Below, piece after piece: positions 1 through 5,072 of a stretch of 6,281 nucleotides of DNA; within the stretch, counting starts at the first letter, position 1; every line of letters starts with the position of its first letter. Below the pieces are notes generated by a model. The model was given only the letters and a program-made list of their open reading frames with translations. It had not been told where the DNA came from and did not search any database. This stretch comes from Gardnerella kenyensis (GTDB lineage Bacteria; Actinomycetota; Actinomycetes; Actinomycetales; Bifidobacteriaceae), in contig NQOH01000006.1 of assembly GCA_003585735.1 (NCBI GenBank), positions 37,652-43,932 on the forward strand. The letters run 5' to 3'. The translations under genes and the position numbers were made by a program.

Positions 1-45
1 GCTGTGCTGCACTCAAGCAGGTCGTCGCGCGTGTGAAAAATATGA

Positions 46-51
46 TACAAT
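46..51 (+). promoter_or_regulatory. possible -10 box for ssrA
   Basis: TACAAT lies 64 bases before the mature 5' end of tmRNA and resembles a sigma-70 -10 hexamer. An overlapping TATGAT at 41-46 is an alternative. Neither has a convincing TTGACA-like -35 at 16-18 bp. If used, the precursor would carry a leader of about 55-60 nt, containing the two 19-bp repeats, that RNase P would remove. Confidence 0.3.
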
Positions 52-60
52 GTGAAAACG

Positions 61-98
61 TGTGCTTTAGCGCAACAAATGTGCTCTAGCGCAACGAT
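61..98 (+). repeat. 19-bp direct repeat, two copies, in ssrA leader
   Basis: Units 61-79 and 80-98 start with TGTGCTTTAGCGCAAC and TGTGCTCTAGCGCAAC, one mismatch in 16 bases, then diverge in the last three positions. They sit directly upstream of the mature tmRNA, and I see no coding frame through them. Bases 1-60 hold no gene I can recognise; an open frame ends at TGA 34-36, but its last residues do not resemble any family I know. Confidence 0.75.
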
Positions 99-115
99 TG
101 TTTGAAAAATCAAAA

Positions 116-512
116 GGGGTCGATCGGTTTCGACGGCGATCTGTTCGCCGCGGGGAAGCGTGCCGAGAATGCGAAAGTCCACTCGTAAACGTCCTTTCGC
201 AAAAGAATAAGTGCTAAATCTAATCGCACTGAGTTCGCTCTCGCTGCCTGAGCTTCGCGCCAGGATTAACCAGTGAGCAGCCGCTCCGTTCACCCACTCA
301 CGTCTTCGGAGTGGTGCTGAACGTCATTAGAAGACTTGCTTGAATTGCCGGGCTGCAGGGCAATTCAGGGACTTTTACTGTAGATATGCTCGCCATGAAT
401 TGTCTGCGATAACATGGGGGCAGAAAAACTGCCGCACGGCCAGCAGACTACGCACGTAGAAGACCGAGGGTACGGTCACCGGACCGGGGTTCAATTCCCC
501 GCGACTCCACCA
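116..512 (+). ncRNA. ssrA: transfer-messenger RNA (tmRNA)
   Basis: tmRNA rescues stalled ribosomes by trans-translation with SmpB, adding a degradation tag to the unfinished protein. The ends form the tRNA-like acceptor stem: GGGGTCG (116-122) pairs with CGACTCC (502-508, one G-U pair), followed by A509 and an encoded CCA (510-512). The T-arm GGGGTTCAATTCCCC is at 486-500. The tag frame starts at GCT 213 and reads AKSNRTEFALAA, with TGA at 249-251. It ends in the Ala-Leu-Ala-Ala recognised by ClpXP-type proteases. Further helices typical of the pseudoknot region are visible: CCACTC/GAGTGG (294-299 with 309-314) and GAATTGCC/GGCAATTC (342-349 with 359-366). This is a one-piece, full-length gene. 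The tag matches what I recall for Bifidobacterium. Confidence 0.97.
213..251 (+). other. tmRNA tag-peptide reading frame
   Basis: The resume codon is GCT (Ala). The 12 codons give AKSNRTEFALAA and stop at TGA. The stop codon lies at the foot of a short helix, CCTG (247-250) with CAGG (261-264), as in other tmRNAs where helix 5 overlaps the end of the tag frame. Confidence 0.95.
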
Positions 513-515
513 ACG

Positions 516-549
516 CAAAAACGCCACTGCTCACACAGTGGCGTTTTTG
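516..549 (+). terminator. intrinsic terminator of ssrA, probably bidirectional
   Basis: A 14-bp perfect stem (CAAAAACGCCACTG, 516-529, with its complement at 536-549) closes a 6-base loop (CTCACA). The A5 and T5 tracts are part of the stem, so the hairpin reads as GC-rich stem plus U-tract on both strands. It begins 4 bases after the CCA end of tmRNA and lies about 85 bases beyond the stop codon of the opposing stress-protein gene, so it likely ends both transcripts. Confidence 0.9.
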
Positions 550-578
550 TAGCAAAATCGTTTTCGAAAATCGTCTTC

Positions 579-594
579 GCACTTAACAAAGTGC
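579..594. repeat. short inverted repeat between ssrA and usp
   Basis: GCACTT (579-584) and AAGTGC (589-594) are complementary around an AACA loop. It lies in the 3' region of the stress-protein transcript. No T-tract follows on either strand, so it is not a convincing terminator alone; it could be a transcript-end stem or a protein site. Confidence 0.35.
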
Positions 595-599
595 TTGAA

Positions 600-626
600 A
601 ACGCTAGTAACGCTCGTAACGCTCGA
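600..626. repeat. 9-bp tandem repeat after usp stop codon
   Basis: There are three adjacent 9-mers: AACGCTAGT, AACGCTCGT and AACGCTCGA. A fourth partial copy, AACGCTAG, at 631-638 overlaps the TAG stop of the stress-protein gene (complement of 635-637). So the repeat family straddles the 3' end of that gene and may have formed from it by slippage. Confidence 0.65.
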
Positions 627-634
627 AGCAAACG

Positions 635-1660
635 CTAGTGAAGCGGATCAATCGTCTGCTCAATCTCCTTAGCAGCTTCCGCACCAGCCTTCGGCACATC
701 AACCTCATGCACGCCGGAAATATCATCAATAGACGCCTCCGCAACGCGCTTTTGAGCCTCCGCAACCTGAGCCGCGCTATATTCCACATATTTTCGCGGA
801 ACTACATACACTGGCCTCGAAGAATGCTGCAACAAACCCTGGCTAATCGAACCGAGCAACAAACCCGTAAAACCGCCACGGCCGCGCGAACCAACAACCA
901 CAAGATCATGATTCAAGCTAGCCTGAGTCAGCGCATCTACAGCAGAGCCAGGCACAACAGTGCGGTGAATCTTCAAATTCGGCAAATTCTTCAAAATCGG
1001 CTTCACGCGCTCCTCAAGATCTTCCATATAAGATCCCATAACTGCCGTGTCTCCCTCAGCGCCCTGCACGCTAGGCACCGCGGAAATAACATCCAGCTCA
1101 GCATTCCAACTATCCGCCAAATTAGCGGCAATTTCCAGCGCTTTAAGACCCCACTTAGATTCATCCGAACCAACAGCCACGCTAGAAATCGTATTATTCA
1201 AGTGAATTCGCTGACCATCGTCGTCAGTGTAAGGCACAACCACAATCGGGCAGTACGCGTAAGCAGGAAGAGAAGAGCTAGTTGTTCCGAGCAAACGCTC
1301 AGCCAAGCCGCCCTTACCGCGGTTACCAATCACAATAAGCTGATAATTGCGCGAAAGCTCAACGAAAACCGACGACGGATCGCCCGTAACAATCAAAGTA
1401 GTTGCGTCAACACCCTGCTCAAGTGCTACAGCCTTAGCTTTTGAAAGAATTTCTTGCGCATCGTGATGAGCCGCATTATCGTCACCAATCGCAGTATAAG
1501 TGGCATCAAACGAAACCGCCGCATAGCTCGGCAAAGAATACGCGCAAACGATTTGCAATTGCAAACCGGCATGTTTTGCGTAATTTGCTGCCCACCAAAC
1601 TGCCTTATAGCTCGCGTGAGAACCATCAACTCCAACAAGCACAGCCTTTTCGGGAATCAT
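635..1660 (-). CDS. universal stress protein, two UspA domains
   Basis: This 341-residue cytoplasmic protein of the UspA superfamily has two domains in tandem. Domain 1 (about residues 5-145) opens with VLVGVDGS and carries the ATP-binding signature GNRG-x9-GTT at 112-127. Domain 2 (about 158-290) opens with VAVGSDES and carries GSRG-x9-GS at 257-271. Both fit the G-x2-G-x9-G-S/T pattern of nucleotide-binding Usps. A tail of about 50 residues follows, rich in Ala and Glu and probably helical. I chose ATG 1660 because AGGAGG (complement of 1667-1672) sits 6 bases before it; the frame stays open upstream to 1720, but that extension is Arg/Ala-rich and would contain the ribosome binding site. 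Usps help cells survive stress or non-growth; the exact role here cannot be read from sequence. The gene is converging with ssrA. Confidence 0.92.
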   Translation of the reverse strand: MIPEKAVLVGVDGSHASYKAVWWAANYAKHAGLQLQIVCAYSLPSYAAVSFDATYTAIGDDNAAHHDAQEILSKAKAVALEQGVDATTLIVTGDPSSVFVELSRNYQLIVIGNRGKGGLAERLLGTTSSSLPAYAYCPIVVVPYTDDDGQRIHLNNTISSVAVGSDESKWGLKALEIAANLADSWNAELDVISAVPSVQGAEGDTAVMGSYMEDLEERVKPILKNLPNLKIHRTVVPGSAVDALTQASLNHDLVVVGSRGRGGFTGLLLGSISQGLLQHSSRPVYVVPRKYVEYSAAQVAEAQKRVAEASIDDISGVHEVDVPKAGAEAAKEIEQTIDPLH

Positions 1661-1666
1661 CACCAA

Positions 1667-1672
1667 CCTCCT
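1667..1672 (-). promoter_or_regulatory. ribosome binding site deciding the usp start
   Basis: On the minus strand this reads AGGAGG, with a 6-base spacer (TTGGTG) to ATG at 1660. It is the strongest ribosome binding site in the window and argues against the longer reading that starts at 1720. Confidence 0.85.
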
Positions 1673-1706
1673 CATACGGGCACTAGTGGCAGCAGCGTCA
1701 CTCGTG

Positions 1707-1737
1707 CGCAAACGTCGCAAACGTATTTACTATTGTA
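1707..1737 (-). promoter_or_regulatory. possible usp promoter region
   Basis: On the minus strand TACAAT (complement of 1732-1737) is a fair -10 box about 70 bases before the usp start codon. No good -35 is seen. Just downstream of it, in the leader, CGCAAACGT is repeated exactly twice in tandem (1707-1715 and 1716-1724 on the plus strand). Confidence 0.3.
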
Positions 1738-1801
1738 GCGTAATTTTAGATTGATTGCTGGTAGTTTTGCAGATTTGCGGATTTTGGGGAAAGTGCTAAG
1801 T

Positions 1802-1874
1802 AATTTTCCGGCAAATGTTCCAAAAAATGGCTGATTCAGCTACAAATGCCGGGAATTTTCCGGCAAATGTTCCA
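1802..1874. repeat. 21-bp exact direct repeat, copies 52 bp apart
   Basis: Bases 1802-1822 and 1854-1874 are identical over 21 positions, beginning AATTTTCCGGC. Between them lie an A6 run and GCTGATTCAGC (a 5-bp-arm inverted repeat). The right copy also forms TGCCGG (1847-1852) / CCGGCA (1860-1865) around a 7-base loop. On the minus strand, transcription leaving the CHAP gene meets a small GCTG-AAT-CAGC hairpin followed by T6, which could be a weak terminator for that gene. Confidence 0.6.
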
Positions 1875-1918
1875 CAATATACGCAACTACAATATACGCA
1901 ACTACAATATACGCAACT
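1874..1918. repeat. 15-bp tandem repeat, three perfect copies
   Basis: ACAATATACGCAACT is repeated exactly at 1874-1888, 1889-1903 and 1904-1918. Degraded traces (ATATTCGCATATTCGCAAC) continue to about 1937, almost to the CHAP stop codon at 1942-1944. It overlaps the end of the 21-bp direct repeat by one base. No coding role is apparent. Confidence 0.9.
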
Positions 1919-1941
1919 ATATTCGCATATTCGCAACAATA

Positions 1942-3045
1942 TCAGTAGTGAATAAACTGATAGTTAGAAAGCTGATTAGCTTCAAACCTACGAGAGAAAG
2001 TCCCGCCGTTGAAAGAAGAGCCAGACTCAGAAGTCTCAACCGAGCCATCCGGATTAATCTTCTCAACAACCGCCACATGGCCGTACACCGAGCTAGAACC
2101 AGCCTGTCCAGGAAGGAAAACCATAATATCGCCAACGTGACGAGCAGTGCGATCAACCCAATAACCAAGCCCACGAGCGGAATCAGCCCACATGCCACCG
2201 TTACCAAAATGCGAACCAACTGGCAAACCAAGCTGATGACGGCGCACATACACCCACCAAGTGCACTGGCTAAACTCGTAAGCATTGCCAATATCGCCGG
2301 TTCCATGATTTGGATTAAAGTTCTTAGGCAACACGTCAGCGTCTTTATCCATCAACAATGCAACTTGAGGATTATCCGCGGCAGAACGCGACATTTCCGC
2401 GATATTAAAGCTTGAGCCAGCGCCAAGATTCCACGAATCCGACTGCGAAGACGTTGTAGAAGCAGTGCCAGGCTGATTAACAGCATCGCCATACGCATTA
2501 GCTTTCGCCGAACCAGCATGCACATCGTTTTCCAACTCGTTTACAGCATTGTCGATTACAGCCATAGAGTTAAGCGGCTCACGCTGAGTAGAACGAGACA
2601 CCTCAACGTTGGAATCATCCACAGTAGACATGGCATTCGCAACTTCAGCAGCGCGCGAATCCAAGCTATTAACTTTAGCAAGCGACATGGTCGTAGCAAC
2701 AGCACCAACCATTGCAACCAACGAAGCGGAGAAAACCAAGCGACGACGACGATCATTAGCAAGCCTCGACAAGCGAAGTTCGCGCCTAGTTTGCGGAATA
2801 AGCTCTTGCAAACGCTGCGAAACTGCCTCTGGAATCTCTACAACAGCACCATTGCTTGCAGAAATGGCAGCTAAACGCTCGCCTGCTAAAGAATTTTGTG
2901 CGCTAATTTGTGCGTTACTCTGCGAAACCGAACGAACACCATGCGCGCCATGTGCGCCATGTGCACCACGTTTCGCTACAAACAACGAAAGCGGCGAATC
3001 ATTACGCCCCTTTGATTTTGTAGCACCATGTGCAGCATGTCTCAT
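1942..3045 (-). CDS. CHAP-domain cell-wall hydrolase, membrane-anchored or secreted
   Basis: CHAP domains cleave peptidoglycan peptide bonds (amidase or endopeptidase). In this 367-residue protein, residues 1-101 are basic and probably cytoplasmic, with an AHG triplet repeated three times (28-36). A hydrophobic helix follows a run of arginines (about 102-124), which fits a signal anchor or long signal peptide. A linker rich in Ser, Ala and Asp spans about 125-230. The CHAP domain fills about 250-367. It contains QCTWWVYVRR with the likely nucleophile Cys261, then GHVAVVEKI with His323, and Glu340 as a possible third catalytic residue. I prefer ATG 3045: the minus strand has AGAAAG 8 bases before it. 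A GTG start at 3054 (three residues longer) is possible but would touch that site. Likely acts at the wall in growth or division; no transglycosylase domain is present. Confidence 0.88.
   Translation of the reverse strand: MRHAAHGATKSKGRNDSPLSLFVAKRGAHGAHGAHGVRSVSQSNAQISAQNSLAGERLAAISASNGAVVEIPEAVSQRLQELIPQTRRELRLSRLANDRRRRLVFSASLVAMVGAVATTMSLAKVNSLDSRAAEVANAMSTVDDSNVEVSRSTQREPLNSMAVIDNAVNELENDVHAGSAKANAYGDAVNQPGTASTTSSQSDSWNLGAGSSFNIAEMSRSAADNPQVALLMDKDADVLPKNFNPNHGTGDIGNAYEFSQCTWWVYVRRHQLGLPVGSHFGNGGMWADSARGLGYWVDRTARHVGDIMVFLPGQAGSSSVYGHVAVVEKINPDGSVETSESGSSFNGGTFSRRFEANQLSNYQFIHY
2940..2966. repeat. 9-bp in-frame repeat inside CHAP gene
   Basis: CATGCGCGC, CATGTGCGC and CATGTGCAC lie in tandem on the plus strand. 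On the coding strand they give the three AHG triplets near the protein's N terminus. Being a multiple of three, copy-number change would not break the frame. Confidence 0.7.
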
Positions 3046-3081
3046 ACGAATCACTTTCTAACGATTTCGAATTACGTACCA

Positions 3082-3111
3082 CGGCAACAAGCAACATCGT
3101 TACGTTTGCCG
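3082..3111. promoter_or_regulatory. inverted repeat upstream of CHAP gene
   Basis: CGGCAA (3082-3087) and TTGCCG (3106-3111) are complementary around an 18-base centre that itself contains CGTTACG. The octamer CGAATTAC flanks it as a direct repeat (3068-3075 and 3110-3117). It lies 40-70 bases upstream of the CHAP start, a reasonable place for an operator. No clear -35/-10 pair was found in this gap for either gene. Confidence 0.3.
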
Positions 3112-3166
3112 AATTACTTTATTAAGGGTACAACGTGGCGCGGATGTTGGAAACGCAGACATCTTC

Positions 3167-3281
3167 AAATAAGCAGTTTTGTGCTTGAATTTCAGTCAAT
3201 TTTGTGTTTAGACTTCAAGCAGTTTTGTGCTTGAACTTCAGTAAGTTTTGTGTTTAGACTTCAGTCAGTTGTATGGTTAGA
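3167..3281. repeat. 23-bp tandem repeat, five copies
   Basis: Five consecutive 23-bp units start at 3167, 3190, 3213, 3236 and 3259. They share a TTTTGTG core and alternate between a GCTTGAA-ended type (units 1, 3) and a GTTTAGA-type end (units 2, 4 and the variant unit 5), so a 46-bp block appears to have been duplicated. Unit 3 is a clear inverted repeat: TTCAAGCA (3214-3221) and TGCTTGAA (3228-3235) around GTTTTG. There are no unique spacers, so it is not CRISPR. The last unit contains the first possible start codon of the DUF2530-like gene. Confidence 0.88.
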
Positions 3282-3539
3282 AATATGAAGTTTGCACCTA
3301 TAGTTAATCCAGATGCGCGTAAGCCTGCACCGAAGCCGCTTCGCGTTGATTTGCGAAAGATTTTTGCTATAGGTACAGTTGCGTGGCTTGTTGCAACATT
3401 AATTGCGACTATTATTGCGTTTTTGCATATTACTACGTGGTTTCCTGCGCTAATTTGCGCAAGCGGTGCGACTATTGGCGTTCTGCTTTTAATTTGGGAG
3501 CATTTTGATCGGTGGGATTATCGCCGATTAGGTAAGTAA
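3273..3539 (+). CDS. small membrane protein, DUF2530-like
   Basis: This 88-residue protein has two predicted membrane helices (about 30-51 and 55-74). An N-terminal Pro/Lys/Arg-rich segment (VNP, KPAPKPLRVDLRK) precedes them, and a charged tail (WEHFDRWDYRRLGK) follows. The N-terminal motif, the spacing of helices and the WEH-x-R end agree with my recollection of the actinobacterial DUF2530 family, whose function is unknown. The start is uncertain: ATG 3273 falls inside the last 23-bp repeat with no ribosome binding site, while ATG 3285 (giving MKFAPIVNP) begins 3 bases after the array and looks more like the family's usual beginning. The stop TAA 3537-3539 lies inside the tail of the opposing kinase gene (12-bp overlap). 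No terminator hairpin follows. Confidence 0.8.
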   Translation: MVRNMKFAPIVNPDARKPAPKPLRVDLRKIFAIGTVAWLVATLIATIIAFLHITTWFPALICASGATIGVLLLIWEHFDRWDYRRLGK

Positions 3540-4856
3540 ATTAGGCAGCGCAAAACTTACCGTCGTTCCCTGCCCCGGCCTACTCCAAAGTGTTATATTT
3601 CCGCGATGCGTAAGCGCCACATGCTTAGCAATCGCAAGACCCAAGCCGACGCCATCCTGACTTTTAGTATTCTGATTATTCGCACGATAAAATCGCTCGA
3701 AAATTCGCGACTGATCTTTTATATCAATTCCAACGCCGCGATCCACCACGCGAATTACAACGTACTGGCCGTCAGCAGAAAGCGCAGCAGATACTGAAAC
3801 CGTAGAATTTTTTGGCGAATACGTAATCGCATTTTCAACCAACTTGCGAATTGCAGCTTGAATCTGCTCAGCTTCTCCGCGCACACGCAAGGACGAATCA
3901 GCCTTAAAAATAATGCGCACGCAAGAATCTTGCGCAAATGAAGAAACTTGCTTTTGAACGAAATCAAGCAAATTCGCAATAGAAAGCACTTTCGCAGACG
4001 AAATATCGATTGGATTTTGCGCGCGAACAAGCCAAAGTAAATCTTCAAGCATATGCTCAAGTTTTTTAGAAGATTTATTTGCGATTTGCGCGATTTCCTT
4101 AATTTTTTCTGCCGATACTTGATTATCTTGTAAAATATTCGTAAGTTGCGTCAAGCTGCGAGTTGAGCTTATTAGCTGCTCCGAAACGTTGGAAATAAAG
4201 TCGTCGCGAGTTTGCGCAAAACGGCGCGCGGCGCTCGTGTCCTCAATAATCACCACAACCATTCCGCGCCCAACGCTGCCAACCGTAGCAGTAAGCCAAT
4301 TTGGTCTAGAAACAGTAGTTGATTCTTGAGATTCCTCATCCGCCGCCGCATAGCGCTTAGGCGTGGACGTGACCAAGGAAAAGCGCTCGAATCCGCCGGA
4401 AGCGCGCACGGAATTAACAGCTTTAATTACGCGAGGCTGGCACAGAGAATCGTCACTAACAATGCCCAGCAAATAAGCTTCAGAACTTGCGCGAATTACG
4501 TCATTTTCGCCATCGATTACGACGGTTGGAATATTAAGCATGGCCAAAACTTGTGAAGCGTCGTCGCTTACGTCGTCACTTGAGTCGTAATTTGCATCGT
4601 AATTTGCATCGTCGCGCAAGTCGTCATTTTCGTAATTTGCGTCATTTTTCGAATTGTAACGAGAGCCGTAACGAGAGCCGTAACGAGAGCCGTAACGAGA
4701 GCCGTAACGAGAGCCGCGAATCCTATTAAACGCGCGCAACAAAAAGCGCCAAACCGGCGAAAACCAATCCAGCGAAAGCACAATAAGCGCAAGCACAACG
4801 CATAACGCAAGCACGCCGAACGCTATAAACACAACCACAGAATAGTCTTGAGGCAT
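3528..4856 (-). CDS. SenX3-like sensor kinase homologue lacking the phosphoacceptor His
   Basis: This 442-residue protein has one N-terminal membrane helix (about 7-30) and a basic stretch. A low-complexity linker follows, with GSRY repeats (48-67) and Asp/Asn-rich DANY repeats (72-100). Next come a PAS-like domain (about 103-210), a dimerisation helix pair (about 214-282) and an intact HATPase domain (about 320-438). The N box has Asn342 in LVENAITYSP, the G1 box is DRGVGI (372-377), the F box is IFERFYRA and the G2 box is GVGLGLAIAK. Order and sequence resemble the actinobacterial phosphate-sensing kinase SenX3. The H box reads DFISNVSEQL where SenX3-type kinases have VSHEL, so the phosphoacceptor His is Glu226 and the next Glu is Gln227. 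No other His lies nearby. Autophosphorylation at the usual site is therefore not expected. SenX3 usually has two membrane helices; one is visible here. No response regulator lies in the window. The ATG has only a weak ribosome binding site. Confidence 0.87.
   Translation of the reverse strand: MPQDYSVVVFIAFGVLALCVVLALIVLSLDWFSPVWRFLLRAFNRIRGSRYGSRYGSRYGSRYGSRYNSKNDANYENDDLRDDANYDANYDSSDDVSDDASQVLAMLNIPTVVIDGENDVIRASSEAYLLGIVSDDSLCQPRVIKAVNSVRASGGFERFSLVTSTPKRYAAADEESQESTTVSRPNWLTATVGSVGRGMVVVIIEDTSAARRFAQTRDDFISNVSEQLISSTRSLTQLTNILQDNQVSAEKIKEIAQIANKSSKKLEHMLEDLLWLVRAQNPIDISSAKVLSIANLLDFVQKQVSSFAQDSCVRIIFKADSSLRVRGEAEQIQAAIRKLVENAITYSPKNSTVSVSAALSADGQYVVIRVVDRGVGIDIKDQSRIFERFYRANNQNTKSQDGVGLGLAIAKHVALTHRGNITLWSRPGQGTTVSFALPNLLT
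4588..4611. repeat. 12-bp repeat, two copies, encoding DANY
   Basis: TCGTAATTTGCA occurs twice in tandem, followed by a further TCG. Related copies (CGTAATTTGCGTC) lie at about 4631-4643. On the coding strand these give the acidic DANY/DD segment just after the GSRY tract, so the linker holds two unrelated repeat families side by side: one basic and one acidic. Confidence 0.7.
4656..4715. repeat. 12-bp tandem repeat, five perfect copies, in kinase gene
   Basis: GTAACGAGAGCC is repeated five times without a mismatch (4656, 4668, 4680, 4692, 4704). Read on the minus strand it encodes the GSRY/RYGS tract between membrane helix and PAS-like domain. Copies are multiples of three, so slippage would change linker length by four residues and keep the frame. 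Perfect identity suggests recent expansion. Confidence 0.95.
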
Positions 4857-4916
4857 ACTTTTATATTCTCATATTTCTTGAGATTTAGTAAATTTTTACT
4901 GAGATTCCGACATTTT

Positions 4917-5072
4917 CTTTACAACGCTGTAAAGTAACTGTCGCTTTTCGGCTAAATATCGTTATTTTCTTTACACGCACGTAAAGGATTAATCGCTTTT
5001 CGGCTAAATATCGTTATTTCCTTTACACGCGTGTAAAGGAATTATCGCTTTTTGGCGAAGTTTCGCTATTTT
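4917..5072. repeat. 52-bp tandem repeat, three copies, each with an 18-bp palindrome
   Basis: Three units of exactly 52 bp fill 4917-4968, 4969-5020 and 5021-5072, between the miaA stop and the kinase gene. Units 1 and 2 are identical over 27 bases of their second half; unit 3 is more diverged. Each opens with an inverted repeat: CTTTACAACGCTGTAAAG, CTTTACACGCACGTAAAG and CTTTACACGCGTGTAAAG (the last a perfect 18-bp palindrome). The CTTTAC/GTAAAG arms never vary, while the central six bases do. No T-tract follows, so these are poor terminators. They look like repeated binding sites for a dimeric protein, or a mobile-type small repeat. Confidence 0.92.
5021..5038. promoter_or_regulatory. perfect 18-bp palindrome, candidate operator
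   Basis: CTTTACACGCGTGTAAAG equals its own reverse complement. With the imperfect copies at 4917-4934 and 4969-4986 it forms a set spaced 52 bp, close to five helical turns, so all three would face the same side of the DNA. They lie 60-180 bases upstream of the kinase start codon, in its likely promoter region. Confidence 0.5.

Noticed and set aside
1..36. End of an upstream smpB or other gene
   Set aside because: An open frame does end at 34-36, but the 11 residues do not resemble an SmpB C terminus, and the stretch is too short to support any call.
414..638. 74-codon plus-strand open frame over the end of ssrA
   Set aside because: It lies over the tmRNA 3' half and its terminator, so it reads structural RNA and hairpin as codons.
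638..1444. Long plus-strand open frame (268 codons) across the usp gene
   Set aside because: It is antisense to a gene with clear Usp motifs and a strong ribosome binding site; its product is Arg/Asn/Leu-rich with no recognisable domain.
1917..2306. Minus-strand open frame whose product looks like a multi-helix membrane protein
   Set aside because: It is a shifted frame within the 3' part of the CHAP gene, where the catalytic His and domain end are encoded. The hydrophobicity is a by-product of the codons in the true frame, and no ribosome binding site was noted.
3167..3281. CRISPR-like array
   Set aside because: Units are directly adjacent with no unique spacers, and no cas genes are present.
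4917..5072. Palindromes as intrinsic terminators for miaA
   Set aside because: The stems are 6-7 bp and no T-tract follows on either strand; three evenly spaced copies fit binding sites or a repeat element better.
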